Source of the DNA: Acidobacteriota bacterium
GTDB lineage: Bacteria > Acidobacteriota > Thermoanaerobaculia > Multivoradales > Multivoraceae
DNA length: 64,000 nt
Assembly (NCBI GenBank): GCA_029263415.1
Contig: JAJCXN010000004.1
Span: 1-64,000, forward strand
Reading direction: 5' to 3'
The notes below the pieces were generated by a model. It searched no databases and was not told the origin of the DNA. It saw only the letters and a program-made list of their open reading frames with translations. The translations under genes and the position numbers were made by a program. Position 1 is the stretch's first letter. Every line of letters starts with the position of its first letter. This document shows, in pieces, positions 44,803 to 54,465 of this stretch.

Positions 44803-47339
44803 ACTTCGAAGCCGATCTGAATAGCGAGCAGATCGAAGCGGTCCGTCACGGCGAAGGCCCACAGCTAGTGATTGCCGGCGCCGGCTCTGGCAAGACGCGA
44901 GTCATCACCTACCGGATCGCTTGGCTGGTCAATGAGTGTGGGGTCGAGCCTTACCGGATCGCTGCGGTAACCTTCACCAACAAGGCTGCCGCCGAGATGA
45001 AGGAGCGCGTCGAAGAGCTGTTGGACGTCAAGGATGGCCAGCGCCTTGAGGTGTTCGTCGGCACCTTTCATCGGTTCGCACTGAGATTGCTCCGGCGCTA
45101 CGGTGAGCGTGTGGGGTTGGTGCCAGGCTTCACGATTCTTGATTCTCAGGATCAGATGGCGTTGATGAAGCAGGCGTTGCTTGATGAGGGAGTTGATCCC
45201 ACCGCAATTCCCCCGCGCGCGGCTTTGTCTGCAGTCAGTGGTGCAAAGAACAAGCTGCTGACCATCGCCGAGTTTGAGGCCGAAGCGCAGGGTTACTACG
45301 AAGGCCAGATCGCTAAGGCCTACCGCGGCTACCAACGGCTACTGCGCGAAGGCGGCGCGGTCGATTTCGACGACATGATTTCGAACGTCGTGCGCTTGCT
45401 AGAAAAGGAAGTCGAGCTTGGCGATCGCATGCGCGAGCGGCTGCGCTACTTGTTGGTGGATGAGTTTCAAGACACCAACTACGCCCAACTCCGGCTGATC
45501 GAAGCGATCAATGGTCGAGCGGGCAATCTCACCGCTGTAGGCGATGAAGATCAGAGCATCTACCTCTGGCGCGGCGCCCAGATCGAGAACATTCTGACCT
45601 TTGAGGACTACTTCAAGGGCGCGGAGGTTCGCAAGCTTGAGCGCAACTACCGGTCTACTCAGACCATTCTCGATGCCTCGGGTGGAGTCATCGAACGCAA
45701 CACCAAGCGTCGGGGCAAACGCCTGTGGACCGATGCCGGTGCTGGTGAACAGGTCTGCGTTCACACCGCCCGCGATGAAGGTGAGGAGGCGCGATGGGCA
45801 GTGCGAACGATGAATCAGCTGAGCAGCGACTACCGCTATTCCGACATGGCGGTGCTGGTGCGGACCAACGCTCAGACACGCGTGCTCGAGGACGAGCTCT
45901 TGCGGCGCAAGATTCCATACAGCTTGATCGCGGGTGTCCGGTTCTACGAGCGAGCCGAGATCAAGGACCTGGTGGCGTACTTGCGGGTACTCCGCAACCC
46001 GAAAGACAATCTGTCGCTAAGACGGATCTTGAATGTCCCCACTCGTGGCATCGGCAAGAGCACTCAAGATGCGCTGTTCTTAGAAGCCGAGAACTCCGGC
46101 TATTCGCTGTGGGACGTCTTGCAGCGCGAGCAGTTCGGGGGCGTTTCGAACCGAGCGGCTGCCGCTCTGCTTCGGTTTCGTGACCTCGTCTCGGGGCTTC
46201 AGTCCCTAGCCCGTCGGGTCGATCTGTATGAGTTGTTGGAGGCCGTGATCGAGCGCACCGGGTTCACCGACGCTTATCAACGCAAGCAAGACGAAGAAGC
46301 GATGGCCCGTCTCGAGAACATCAAAGAGTTCTTGTCAGCGGCGCGTGAATTTGCCGACGACTACGAAGGTCTTGGGCTGCCGCTGTTGCAAGAAGACCCT
46401 GCGGGCACTGAAGAGCAGCAGTCCAAGCCAGGCTCATTGACGCCAGACATGTTGACGCCAGACATATTGACCCGAGACGCGGACGGCCAAGCCGGACTGT
46501 TTGACGACGGCGCTTCCTCTCAAACAGACTTCGATCCTGGCGGGGACGACGTGTTAACTGCCTTCCTCGACTATGTGTCGTTGGTCAGTGACACTGACGG
46601 ACTGCAAAGCGAGATCGGCGTCTCGTTGATGACGCTCCACAGTGCCAAAGGTCTCGAGTTTCCGGTGGTGTTCTTGACCGGTCTTGAAGACGGGCTTTTG
46701 CCGCATTTCAATTCTGAGACGCCCGAGCAGATGGAGGAGGAGCGCCGTCTCTTGTATGTCGGCATGACTCGAGCCCGCGAACGACTCTTCATTGGACACT
46801 GCTTGAGGCGGCGGATCGCGGGGCGCTACCAAGATCAGCTGCCGTCACCGTTCATCGGCGAGATCCCCGACCATCTGGTCGAGGTGTCGCGCGGCGCGGA
46901 TGTCTACTCGGCCCGCCCCTACGGTGGGTATCCAGGCAGCGCGAGCAGGCCTTCTGCGCGCTCAGGAGTGACCGAAGCGGCGGTGCTGTCGTTCTTTCAG
47001 GGAACCAGCGCTGTTGACGCGGCCAGCGAGCCAGACAACGCACCCGAAGACGAAGATCAGTCGGCCTTTGCTCGCAGCAAGTCGGTGGTAAAGGCTGCTC
47101 AGCTCGCTAAACCGACGCGCTCTTTAAGACCTCGGAAACCGATGCCGTCGGTGGCGCCACCGGGGGTCGACGACAGTGTTGAACTGCGTCGTGGGGCAGG
47201 CGTCAAGCACCCGACGCTCGGGCCTGGGGTGATCCTTGCCGTCGAAGGCGAGGGCGACAATGCCAAGCTCACCGTCTACTTTGAGAAGGCAGGGAAGCGT
47301 CGGCTGATCGCACGCTACGCATCGCTGGAGCCCCTCTAG
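44799..47339 (+). CDS. UvrD/PcrA-type DNA helicase
   Basis: A superfamily-1 3'-5' helicase of 846 residues for repair and replication restart. Motif I is VIAGAGSGKTRVITYRIAWL (about 25-44), motif II LLVDEFQDTNYAQL, motif III GDEDQSIYLWRGA, motif V VSLMTLHSAKGLEFPVVFL and motif VI RRLLYVGMTRARERLF. A low-complexity insert near 545-575 carries a repeated LTPDM, LTPDI, LTRDA. The C-terminus, with GVKHPTLGPGVILAVEGEGD, is the Tudor-like domain typical of PcrA, which binds RNA polymerase. GTG 44799 overlaps the glmU stop. Confidence 0.94.
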   Translation: MNFEADLNSEQIEAVRHGEGPQLVIAGAGSGKTRVITYRIAWLVNECGVEPYRIAAVTFTNKAAAEMKERVEELLDVKDGQRLEVFVGTFHRFALRLLRRYGERVGLVPGFTILDSQDQMALMKQALLDEGVDPTAIPPRAALSAVSGAKNKLLTIAEFEAEAQGYYEGQIAKAYRGYQRLLREGGAVDFDDMISNVVRLLEKEVELGDRMRERLRYLLVDEFQDTNYAQLRLIEAINGRAGNLTAVGDEDQSIYLWRGAQIENILTFEDYFKGAEVRKLERNYRSTQTILDASGGVIERNTKRRGKRLWTDAGAGEQVCVHTARDEGEEARWAVRTMNQLSSDYRYSDMAVLVRTNAQTRVLEDELLRRKIPYSLIAGVRFYERAEIKDLVAYLRVLRNPKDNLSLRRILNVPTRGIGKSTQDALFLEAENSGYSLWDVLQREQFGGVSNRAAAALLRFRDLVSGLQSLARRVDLYELLEAVIERTGFTDAYQRKQDEEAMARLENIKEFLSAAREFADDYEGLGLPLLQEDPAGTEEQQSKPGSLTPDMLTPDILTRDADGQAGLFDDGASSQTDFDPGGDDVLTAFLDYVSLVSDTDGLQSEIGVSLMTLHSAKGLEFPVVFLTGLEDGLLPHFNSETPEQMEEERRLLYVGMTRARERLFIGHCLRRRIAGRYQDQLPSPFIGEIPDHLVEVSRGADVYSARPYGGYPGSASRPSARSGVTEAAVLSFFQGTSAVDAASEPDNAPEDEDQSAFARSKSVVKAAQLAKPTRSLRPRKPMPSVAPPGVDDSVELRRGAGVKHPTLGPGVILAVEGEGDNAKLTVYFEKAGKRRLIARYASLEPL
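46437..46481 (+). repeat. In-frame 15-bp tandem repeat in the helicase gene
   Basis: TTGACGCCAGACATG (46437-46451), TTGACGCCAGACATA (46452-46466) and TTGACCCGAGACGCG (46467-46481) encode LTPDM, LTPDI and LTRDA. It lies in a linker between helicase motifs IV and V, where length changes are tolerated. Confidence 0.9.
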
Positions 47340-47358
47340 ACTCGAGCAGCGCGCTCGA

Positions 47359-47964
47359 CTAGCTAAGTTTGGGAAGGAAGTCGATGCGCAGCAACGCGTA
47401 AAGCGAGTGGTCGATGCGCTTGCCTCGAAGTCTGAAGTACGAGCGCAGTGTGCCTTCGTGGGTGAAGCCGAGTTTCTCAAGAACTTTGCGCGAGGCCTCG
47501 TTATCGACCGAGCAGCGCGCTTCGACTCGCTCTAAGGTTGTGCGCAAGAAGATCTCGGGCAGCAGCAGAGACAGCGCTTGAGCCATGATCCCTCGATTGT
47601 GGAACTGGGTGCTCAGGGCGTAGCCAATCTCGGCGAGTCCGTGGTCCCAGTTGGCGACCACCAGGGTGATCCATCCGCATGGTTCGCCCGACGCTTCGAT
47701 GATCCACACAAAGCGATCGCCGCGCCCTCGATAGAGATCCGCAACGGATGCCGTCGCCAGATCCGCGCGCAATTGAGCGAGAGAGACCTCGCGCAAGGGT
47801 TGGTGCTTGCGCACGCTGGGTTCGCCTCGCCACGCCCTCAGCTTAGAAGCATCTTGCGGTCTTGCCGGTCGTACTGAGACGCGAGTTGGCCCAGACCGAT
47901 CGTCGTCACTGAACTGGTCGGTCTTGGGAGTCGGCGATGTATGGAGGACTGTCACAACACCCAT
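47359..47964 (-). CDS. GNAT acetyltransferase, RimJ/RimL-like
   Basis: A 201-residue cytoplasmic acetyltransferase. The core runs VSVRPARPQDASKLRAWRGE to the end; the acetyl-CoA region is LAEIGYALSTQFHNRGIMAQ, then ARCSVDNEASRKVLEKLGFT. RimJ-type enzymes acetylate ribosomal protein N-termini or small amines, and the substrate cannot be told from sequence. ATG 47964 is used, with the frame open to 48018. Convergent with the helicase gene. Confidence 0.88.
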   Translation of the reverse strand: MGVVTVLHTSPTPKTDQFSDDDRSGPTRVSVRPARPQDASKLRAWRGEPSVRKHQPLREVSLAQLRADLATASVADLYRGRGDRFVWIIEASGEPCGWITLVVANWDHGLAEIGYALSTQFHNRGIMAQALSLLLPEIFLRTTLERVEARCSVDNEASRKVLEKLGFTHEGTLRSYFRLRGKRIDHSLYALLRIDFLPKLS

Positions 47965-48069
47965 TGTAGAGGCATAGTTCGGCGGGCGACCCAAATAGTC
48001 ACATTTGCCGTCAGCCAATCCGGGATGTGAGCGCCCGTTTGAGGGCTACGGGATGACCTCAGCGAACTT

Positions 48070-49692
48070 CTAGGGCTCCGGGTCGAACCCGGGTTCGGGT
48101 TGCAGGACGCCCGCTCCGCTGGTGGTTCGGGCGGTGCGTTCGGGTGCTGAGCCCCTACGCCAGAGGGTGGCTGCGGCGCTCGAAAAGCCGAGCAAGAAGA
48201 GTAGGAGGAAGGGCAGGCCCAAGTAGACGCCCGACGCTGCTAAAAACATCGTTGCGCAACCAAGATACAAGGCGATGATGGTCTCACCCCAAGGAAAAGC
48301 ACGGGCAGTGCTGTAGGTTCGATCGAGAGTCGAGCCGGCCTTGGGTGTGCGATCGAACGTTCCGCCTTCGATGAACAACCCGCCGATTGCGGCCTTGCTG
48401 TTGTGCCAGGCGAGGCCCATGCACAAGGCGAATAGAGCGGGCATCAAGACCAATGCCACAAGCAAGCTATGGCCGCGCCTTCTGGTTGCTTCGAGGTAAA
48501 AGGCGCACAGCGATAGCGCTCCGCAAAACAGGAGCCCGAGGTCGAGCCAAAGCAGACCGGGTTCGGCGCCCAGGTGACGCAAGTAAACAACCGCGGGCAG
48601 CAGCACCGCCACCAACACCGTTAGCGGGTAGCCGAGGTTGGCGCTGAGATGGGCCATGCCCTCGACGCGTTGGGCGACGGTGAGTGAACTGCGCAAGATC
48701 GTTTTGCCTAGCTTGCGGAAGGTTTGGGCTGAGCCTCGAGTCCAGCGGCGTTGCTGGCTGCGATAGGACGAGAGGCTGTCGGGCAGCTCGGAAGGCACTC
48801 CGACGTGAGGTAGGAAAACAAAACGCCAGCCAGCCAACTGGCTGCGGTATGAAAGATCGAGATCCTCGGTCAGCGTGTCGTGCTGCCAGCCGCCTCCATC
48901 CTCGATGGCTTGTTTACGCCAGACGCCAGCCGTGCCATTGAAGTTGAACAGACGTTTGGTCCCAGAGCGGGCCGCATGTTCAACCAGGAAGTGACCGTCT
49001 AAGAGCACGGCCTGGATCCGGGTGAGCAGGGACTGATCGCGATTGAGGTGGTCCCATCGAGCCTGGACCATGCCTAGGTCAGGCTGTGTGAAGTAGGGAA
49101 CAACTCGGCGCAGAAAGTCTGGCGGTGGCACGAAGTCGGCATCGAAGATGGCGATCAACTCGCCGGTCGCGTTGCTCAGCCCGGCGGCCAAGGCGCCAGC
49201 CTTGTAGCCTTTACGGTTGCCGCGACGGTGATGCTGAACGCTCAGGCCGAGTTGCTGCCAGTGTGCCACCCGGGCTGTGAGAACAGCGGATGTTTCGTCG
49301 GTCGAATCGTCGAGGACTTGAATCTGGAGGAGCTGGGATGGGTAGTCAAGATTGGCGACGGCATCCAACAATCGCTGTGCTACCGCTCGTTCGTTGTAGA
49401 TCGGCAGCTGGACGGTGACCGGTGGCAACGCGGACTCAAAGACTGGTTGGAGTTCGCTCGTGAGGGCGTCGTTTGTGGGTCGGGCGCGGTAGAGCAGGTA
49501 GAGCAGCTGAAGTCGGTGGAGGGCATAGAGCGACAGCACCAGCATCGCCCCGTAGTAGGCGCCGAGTAGCCACGGCTCTAGGGAACTCAACACGGTGTCG
49601 AACTCGCGCGCGAGTGTGCGCAAGTCGAGCTGCGCCCAGGCGGGCGGCGAGAATTGGAGCGCGGTGAGGAAAGGGGCGGATGGCATGGTCAT
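48070..49692 (-). CDS. Membrane glycosyltransferase, GT2 family
   Basis: A 540-residue processive-type glycosyltransferase. An N-terminal membrane helix (WLLGAYYGAMLVLSLYALHR) is followed by the GT-A domain: VTVQLPIYNERAVAQRLLDA, LDDSTDETS, IAIFDADFVPPPDF as the D,D metal site, and the QQRRWTRGSAQ motif (QxxRW) that marks cellulose/chitin/hyaluronan-synthase-like enzymes. Four or more membrane helices follow. It could make a polysaccharide, or add glucose or mannose to a lipid. Diverges from the mannosyltransferase gene, so a shared role in envelope glycan is likely. ATG 49692 or 49686 are equally possible starts. Confidence 0.9.
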   Translation of the reverse strand: MTMPSAPFLTALQFSPPAWAQLDLRTLAREFDTVLSSLEPWLLGAYYGAMLVLSLYALHRLQLLYLLYRARPTNDALTSELQPVFESALPPVTVQLPIYNERAVAQRLLDAVANLDYPSQLLQIQVLDDSTDETSAVLTARVAHWQQLGLSVQHHRRGNRKGYKAGALAAGLSNATGELIAIFDADFVPPPDFLRRVVPYFTQPDLGMVQARWDHLNRDQSLLTRIQAVLLDGHFLVEHAARSGTKRLFNFNGTAGVWRKQAIEDGGGWQHDTLTEDLDLSYRSQLAGWRFVFLPHVGVPSELPDSLSSYRSQQRRWTRGSAQTFRKLGKTILRSSLTVAQRVEGMAHLSANLGYPLTVLVAVLLPAVVYLRHLGAEPGLLWLDLGLLFCGALSLCAFYLEATRRRGHSLLVALVLMPALFALCMGLAWHNSKAAIGGLFIEGGTFDRTPKAGSTLDRTYSTARAFPWGETIIALYLGCATMFLAASGVYLGLPFLLLFLLGFSSAAATLWRRGSAPERTARTTSGAGVLQPEPGFDPEP

Positions 49693-49767
49693 CGTAGGAT
49701 CTGAGACGAGATTCAGGGTGAGGCTTTCGGGCCGGCGGCCCTCGTGACACTTCCGGAGCGGACAGAA

Positions 49768-51186
49768 ATGACCCACAACGAAGCGATGGAGCCGAGGCTG
49801 GCACTGAGTGCTGGTGTGGCGTGTTTGGTGGCAGCCGTGGCCTCTCTCGCTGGATTGCTGAGTGACAGATCTGGGCCCGTCCCCTTCGTTCTACTGTGGT
49901 TCGTTGCTTGGGTAGGGTTGGTTCTGTGTGTGACCGCGCTTGCACGAACTCATGGCCGATCGCTGGCAAGTTCATGGCTGACCGCGCGACGGATGCTGCT
50001 CGTTGCGGGTTTGCTGCGACTGGTTGCTTTGGCGTTCGAACCAGCGCTTTCGGACGACATTTATCGCTACGTTTGGGACGGTCGCGTGGTGCTTGCCGGG
50101 GAGAATCCCTATGGACTGACCCCGGACGCAGAACAACTCGTTCCGCTGCGCGATGCCCAGTGGCAGAAAATGCCCCACCGCGACGTTGAGACAGTTTATC
50201 CGCCAGCCGCGCAAGCGGTATTTGCGCTGGTGGCCGCTCTGCCGCACCCTATGTTGGCGCTGCGCATTCTGCTGTTGGGCTTCGACCTTGGCGCATGCTG
50301 GTTGCTCTACCGGATCCTGCTTCTGGTGGAACTCGAACCGCGCAACGCCATTCTCTACGCTTGGAACCCGTTGGTGGTGGTCGAGGGTGTTGGCATGGGT
50401 CACATCGATGTCTTGGGCACGTTCCTTGTTGTGCTTGCCGCCTACTGCTTTGTTCGCCGTGGGCGTTTCATGGTGGGTGCTGGCGTGGCTCTTGCGCTAG
50501 GCGTCTTGGTCAAGTTGGTGCCGTTGGTTCTGCTGCCCTTGTGGATGCAGCGAGCCCGCTCGATGCGACTCGCGTTGGCGGCGATCGCGACCACGGTTAT
50601 CGGGCTACTGCCGATCCTGTTGGTCGTTGGAGTTCCGCCAGGCTTGCTGCGCTATGGCGTCTCGTGGGAGTTCAACGGAGCGCTGTTTGAGCCGTTGTGG
50701 CGCATCGTCCAACAGGTAGGGCTTTCCGCCCGCGTCAAGTCGGGTCTTGATTGGCTCGGTGGGTATGGCTGGGATGTCTCGGCGCTCTATCACTATGCCT
50801 ATCCCCAGTTCTTGACCAAACTGACGTTGAGTGGCGCGCTGGTGGCCTGCGTGCTCGGGATCTTGGCCCTGTTCTGGCGAAGCGACCAGGGTTTGAGTCA
50901 GACGCAAAGCGATCGGTCGTGGCTGCGTTTGAACTTGTGGACCCTGATGGCTGCGATGTTGGCGAGTGCAACGCTCTATCCTTGGTACCTCGTCTGGGTG
51001 CTGCCGTTTGCCGCCGCGTTGCGTTCGTGGCCGGTGTTGCTGACCGGTTTCACGATTGGATTTGCCTACCTGCCACGGATGACAGGGGTGGAGTACTTCC
51101 CTGGAGTTTGGGCAGTGGTCTGGTTGCCACCGTTGGCGTTGTGGCTAGTGATGCGTGTTCGCCGACCCACAGGAGCGGTGAGTTGA
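49768..51186 (+). CDS. GT-C family polyprenyl-phosphate mannosyltransferase-like
   Basis: A 472-residue integral membrane protein with 10 or more helices. After the second helix it has the motif SDDIYRYVWDGRVVLAGENP followed by YGL, the conserved periplasmic acidic loop of GT-C enzymes of the GT87/MptA type, which use a polyprenyl-phosphate sugar donor. ATG 49768 follows GGAGCGG and is preferred to GTG 49744. The last residues are coupled to truA as TTGA. Acceptor unknown; the adjacent GT2 protein may supply or extend the same glycan. Confidence 0.85.
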   Translation: MTHNEAMEPRLALSAGVACLVAAVASLAGLLSDRSGPVPFVLLWFVAWVGLVLCVTALARTHGRSLASSWLTARRMLLVAGLLRLVALAFEPALSDDIYRYVWDGRVVLAGENPYGLTPDAEQLVPLRDAQWQKMPHRDVETVYPPAAQAVFALVAALPHPMLALRILLLGFDLGACWLLYRILLLVELEPRNAILYAWNPLVVVEGVGMGHIDVLGTFLVVLAAYCFVRRGRFMVGAGVALALGVLVKLVPLVLLPLWMQRARSMRLALAAIATTVIGLLPILLVVGVPPGLLRYGVSWEFNGALFEPLWRIVQQVGLSARVKSGLDWLGGYGWDVSALYHYAYPQFLTKLTLSGALVACVLGILALFWRSDQGLSQTQSDRSWLRLNLWTLMAAMLASATLYPWYLVWVLPFAAALRSWPVLLTGFTIGFAYLPRMTGVEYFPGVWAVVWLPPLALWLVMRVRRPTGAVS

Positions 51187-52055
51187 GCGGAGGAGTGAGC
51201 CCGGAGGTGACGGAGTCCGAATCGACTGGAGTCGCTCGCGCTGGCGATGTCGCTGCGGGTCAACGGGTGGCGATGCGAGTCGCATACCGAGGCACAAACT
51301 TCTCTGGCTGGCAGCGGCAGCCGAACGCGGTCACCGTTCAAGAGTGTGTCGAAGGTGCGCTGTCGAGGTTGCTGCAACATCCGACGAAGGTGATCGGAGC
51401 GAGTCGCACCGACACCGGTGTTCATGCACTGGCGCAGTGGTTCCACTTCGAACTGCCCCGCCCGTTCCCGCTCAAGGGACTGGTCCTGGGTGCGAACACC
51501 CTACTGCCGGACGACGTTCGGCTGCTAGGAGCGCGACAAGTTGTACCCACGTTCCATGCGCAGCACTGTGCACTCTTTAAGCGCTATGAGTATCGGCTTT
51601 CGCGGGTCCGCGTCAGCGACCCTTTGCGCGCTCCAATGGTGGCGACCTTTGCCACGGGCGTGAACTACCGACTGGTTTCAGATGCCATCGGCCTCTTCGA
51701 GGGGCGACATAACTTCCAGGCTTTCGCCAAGGCCGGCGGTTCCCACGACGATCCGGTCCGCGAGATCTATCAAGCTCAGGTCGCTGAGGTGCCGGGCGAA
51801 CTGGTATTCACGTTCTGTGGCAATGGATTCTTGCGCGGGATGGTGCGCGCCATGGTTGGCACGTTGGTCGAAGTCGGAGTCGGGCGACGGTGCGGTCGGT
51901 CGATCGCCGAGCTCTTCCAGCCGGGCTTGTCGCGGTCTGATTCTGGCGTGGCAGCTCCCGCGCAGGGTCTAGTGCTGGCCCACATCGACTACCCCGACGA
52001 GCTCTTTGCACAAGCTCGTTTCGATGCCGATGCACAGTCACCATCCAGCACTTGA
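51183..52055 (+). CDS. truA: tRNA pseudouridine synthase A
   Basis: Makes pseudouridine at positions 38-40 of tRNA anticodon arms. The nucleophile is D77 in GASRTDTGVHALAQ, and YRGTNFSGWQRQPNAVTVQE is the usual start of the fold. The TTG at 51183 overlaps the preceding stop, in line with other junctions in this window, but ATG 51273 (residue 31) would give the canonical MRVAYRGTNF start, and the first 30 residues have no family similarity. From 51183 the protein has 290 residues. Confidence 0.94.
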   Translation: MSGGVSPEVTESESTGVARAGDVAAGQRVAMRVAYRGTNFSGWQRQPNAVTVQECVEGALSRLLQHPTKVIGASRTDTGVHALAQWFHFELPRPFPLKGLVLGANTLLPDDVRLLGARQVVPTFHAQHCALFKRYEYRLSRVRVSDPLRAPMVATFATGVNYRLVSDAIGLFEGRHNFQAFAKAGGSHDDPVREIYQAQVAEVPGELVFTFCGNGFLRGMVRAMVGTLVEVGVGRRCGRSIAELFQPGLSRSDSGVAAPAQGLVLAHIDYPDELFAQARFDADAQSPSST

Positions 52056-52113
52056 GCAGTGCTCTGAGGCCTTCCAATAGGGGCTCGGCGGGCTGTGATA
52101 CCTTGCGCAGAAG

Positions 52114-52926
52114 ATGCAGCGCCTAGCAACTGGTTTCGTCCTCGCCGCAGGCCTCGTCGTTTGCCTTTTTCTACTGCCGTCACTGGCCTGGTTGGCCGTC
52201 CTCACGCTTTTTGTTGCGGCCTGCGCCCACGAACTTGGGAGCCTGTTGAGCGGCCGCCACCCCGGCAGTCCTGGCTGGGCTTTGCCGTTGGTCGCAGTTG
52301 CCACATTGGCCACGGTCTATGGCTCAAGGCTGTTGCCGGAGCAAATGGAGTCCGCAGCGACCGCATTGCTGGCTGCGGTCGTGGTGGTACTGCCAGCGAT
52401 TTGCGCGCTGCTCACGGGAAAGCCTAAAAATGTTTGGCCTGCGGTACCTTGGATCACCTTTGGCGCTGTCTACTGCGCCCTGCCCGCGGTATTCCTGTTT
52501 GATCTAAGAGAGCAGTCTGGTCCTTGGCTGGTGGTCTTGCTGTTGGGCCTCGTGGGCGTCGGCGATAGTGCTGCATATTACGTGGGCAAGAGCCTGGGCC
52601 GGCACAAGCTGGCGCCTGAGCTGAGCCCCAAAAAGACATGGGTCGGCAGCGCCGGCGGCGTTCTCGGGGCGTTGCTGTTCGCGGCCGTGTGGTCTTGGAT
52701 GCGACTCGAACGAATCGACCTTCTGCTGCTGGCGCTGGCCGGGGCGACGCAGGTGGTGGGCCAGTTCGGCGACCTCCTGGAATCGGCGATCAAGCGCACC
52801 AGCGGAGTCAAGGACAGCGGTTCCGTGCTTCCCGGTCATGGCGGCTTCCTTGATCGCGCGGACGCCACTTTGCTTGGCACCCCTGTGTTCTTTCTGGGAG
52901 TGAGCTTGTTCGGGAGTTCCTGGTGA
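52114..52926 (+). CDS. cdsA: Phosphatidate cytidylyltransferase
   Basis: Makes CDP-diacylglycerol for phospholipids at the inner membrane. The 270-residue protein has about seven helices and the C-terminal signature SAIKRTSGVKDSGSVLPGHG followed by GFLDRADA, matching the CDS family motif. ATG 52114. The usual neighbours uppS and dxr are not here: it is followed directly by rseP after a 231-base gap. Confidence 0.93.
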   Translation: MQRLATGFVLAAGLVVCLFLLPSLAWLAVLTLFVAACAHELGSLLSGRHPGSPGWALPLVAVATLATVYGSRLLPEQMESAATALLAAVVVVLPAICALLTGKPKNVWPAVPWITFGAVYCALPAVFLFDLREQSGPWLVVLLLGLVGVGDSAAYYVGKSLGRHKLAPELSPKKTWVGSAGGVLGALLFAAVWSWMRLERIDLLLLALAGATQVVGQFGDLLESAIKRTSGVKDSGSVLPGHGGFLDRADATLLGTPVFFLGVSLFGSSW

Positions 52927-53157
52927 CCCCCGGCAGCTTGGCGTTTGGGTACAGCTTTTGATTGATGGGCTCTAGCAAACGGCTGTAACCTTAGGGGCTT
53001 CGGTGGCCAATGCCCGGTCACGATCCCATCGGCCGCACCCTTTGTGCGTCTCCGAGGCCTCGCGGGAACTTCGTCGTCAACTGAGCCGTATCATTGTCTG
53101 CGAGCCCTCCAGGGCTCATCGCCAACCAGTCGTTCTTCTCGAAAGCTCCTCAGCAAA

Positions 53158-54462
53158 GTGCAAATTCTCAGCAACATTCTTGCGTTCGTGGTCGCCGCCG
53201 GAGCGGTGATCTTTGTGCACGAGCTGGGCCACTACTTGGTCGGTCGCTTGTTCGGGGTCAGAGTACTGGTGTTCTCGCTGGGCTTCGGACAACGCATTTG
53301 GGGCTTCCGGCGCGGAGACACCGACTATCGACTGTCGCTGATTCCGCTGGGCGGGTACGTGAGTTTCGACGGCCAAGATCCCTCCCAAGATAGCCAGGAC
53401 CCACAGAGTTTCCAGAATCAGCCGCGTTGGCAGAGGATCCTGATCTACCTGGCCGGCCCAGGCATGAACGCGGTGCTTGCAGTCCTACTAGTGGCCTTGG
53501 TTTTCACCATGGGCACCGAGTTCTCGAACCAGCGGGACGTGTCTACCGAGGTCGGGTTGGTGCTCGCTGATTCGCCAGCGGACCTGGCTGGTCTTGAGAC
53601 CGGCGACCTCATCACCAGTCTCGACGGCGAAGCGGTGGCCGATTGGCAAGCGGTGTCTTTGGCCGTGGTGACTTCGCCCGAGCGCGAGATGTCGGTCGGC
53701 TATACCCGTGAGGGCGAAGAGCTGACCACGGTGATGACCCCGACCACTATTCCCCGCTACGAGCTGGGCTACGCTGGCCTATGGCCCGCCGCACCGGTGC
53801 GGGTGCGCAGCGTCATCAAAGGGCGCCCGGCAGCGAGAGTTGATCTTCAGTTTGGAGACCGACTGGCGGCAGTCGACGGCGTGGCAGTCAGCAACGCGGA
53901 GGAGTTCCGGGCGCTGGTGGGGCCACGGGCTGGCGAAGAAATCGCGATCACCATCGAGCGCGATGGAGCGGAGCGAGTTGTTCGATTGACCCCTGAAGAA
54001 GAAGACGGTCGCGGCATTATTGGCATCTATCCCGACCACTTCGTTTTCCAGAAGCTAAAGCCAGTGGTGGCGTTGCGCGAAAGCTTGCGCTTCAACCGCG
54101 ACACGGTTCTGGAGATGGGCGCCTTCTTGGGCAAGGTGCTTCAACGACGCATTCCGGCGAAGAGTGCAATCGGCGGCCCTGTCGAGATCGCGCGCATCAG
54201 TGGGGCGGCCGCCCGGCGTGGACCGCGGGATCTCATCTTCTTCATCGCACTGATCAGCCTCAATTTGGGCTTGATCAACATGATGCCGATACCGATCCTT
54301 GATGGTGGCCAGATCACGGTGTTACTGGTGGAGAGCACACTTCGCCGAGACCTCTCCCTCGCGCTCAAGGAACGCATCATCCAGGTTGGGCTGGTCATGA
54401 TCCTGGCTCTCATGGTGATGGCGTTCTACTTCGACCTGCTCAAGAGCTGGCCCTCCTCTTAG
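53158..54462 (+). CDS. rseP: Site-2 zinc metalloprotease RseP
   Basis: An intramembrane protease that cuts anti-sigma factors in envelope stress signalling. The 434-residue protein from GTG 53158 has the zinc motif HELGH at 21-25 in helix 1, a PDZ domain (ADSPADLAGLETGDLITSLD), a second PDZ-like region (GRPAARVDLQFGDRLAAVDG) and the third zinc ligand in NMMPIPILDGG near residue 381. The longer frame from 53044 lacks family similarity. Overlap with the next gene is absent (3-base gap), so the PASTA gene is probably co-transcribed. Confidence 0.95.
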   Translation: MQILSNILAFVVAAGAVIFVHELGHYLVGRLFGVRVLVFSLGFGQRIWGFRRGDTDYRLSLIPLGGYVSFDGQDPSQDSQDPQSFQNQPRWQRILIYLAGPGMNAVLAVLLVALVFTMGTEFSNQRDVSTEVGLVLADSPADLAGLETGDLITSLDGEAVADWQAVSLAVVTSPEREMSVGYTREGEELTTVMTPTTIPRYELGYAGLWPAAPVRVRSVIKGRPAARVDLQFGDRLAAVDGVAVSNAEEFRALVGPRAGEEIAITIERDGAERVVRLTPEEEDGRGIIGIYPDHFVFQKLKPVVALRESLRFNRDTVLEMGAFLGKVLQRRIPAKSAIGGPVEIARISGAAARRGPRDLIFFIALISLNLGLINMMPIPILDGGQITVLLVESTLRRDLSLALKERIIQVGLVMILALMVMAFYFDLLKSWPSS

Positions 54463-54465
54463 GGC

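Noticed and set aside
50751-51182. Upstream extension of the truA frame
   Set aside because: It lies wholly inside the mannosyltransferase gene and has no similarity to TruA.
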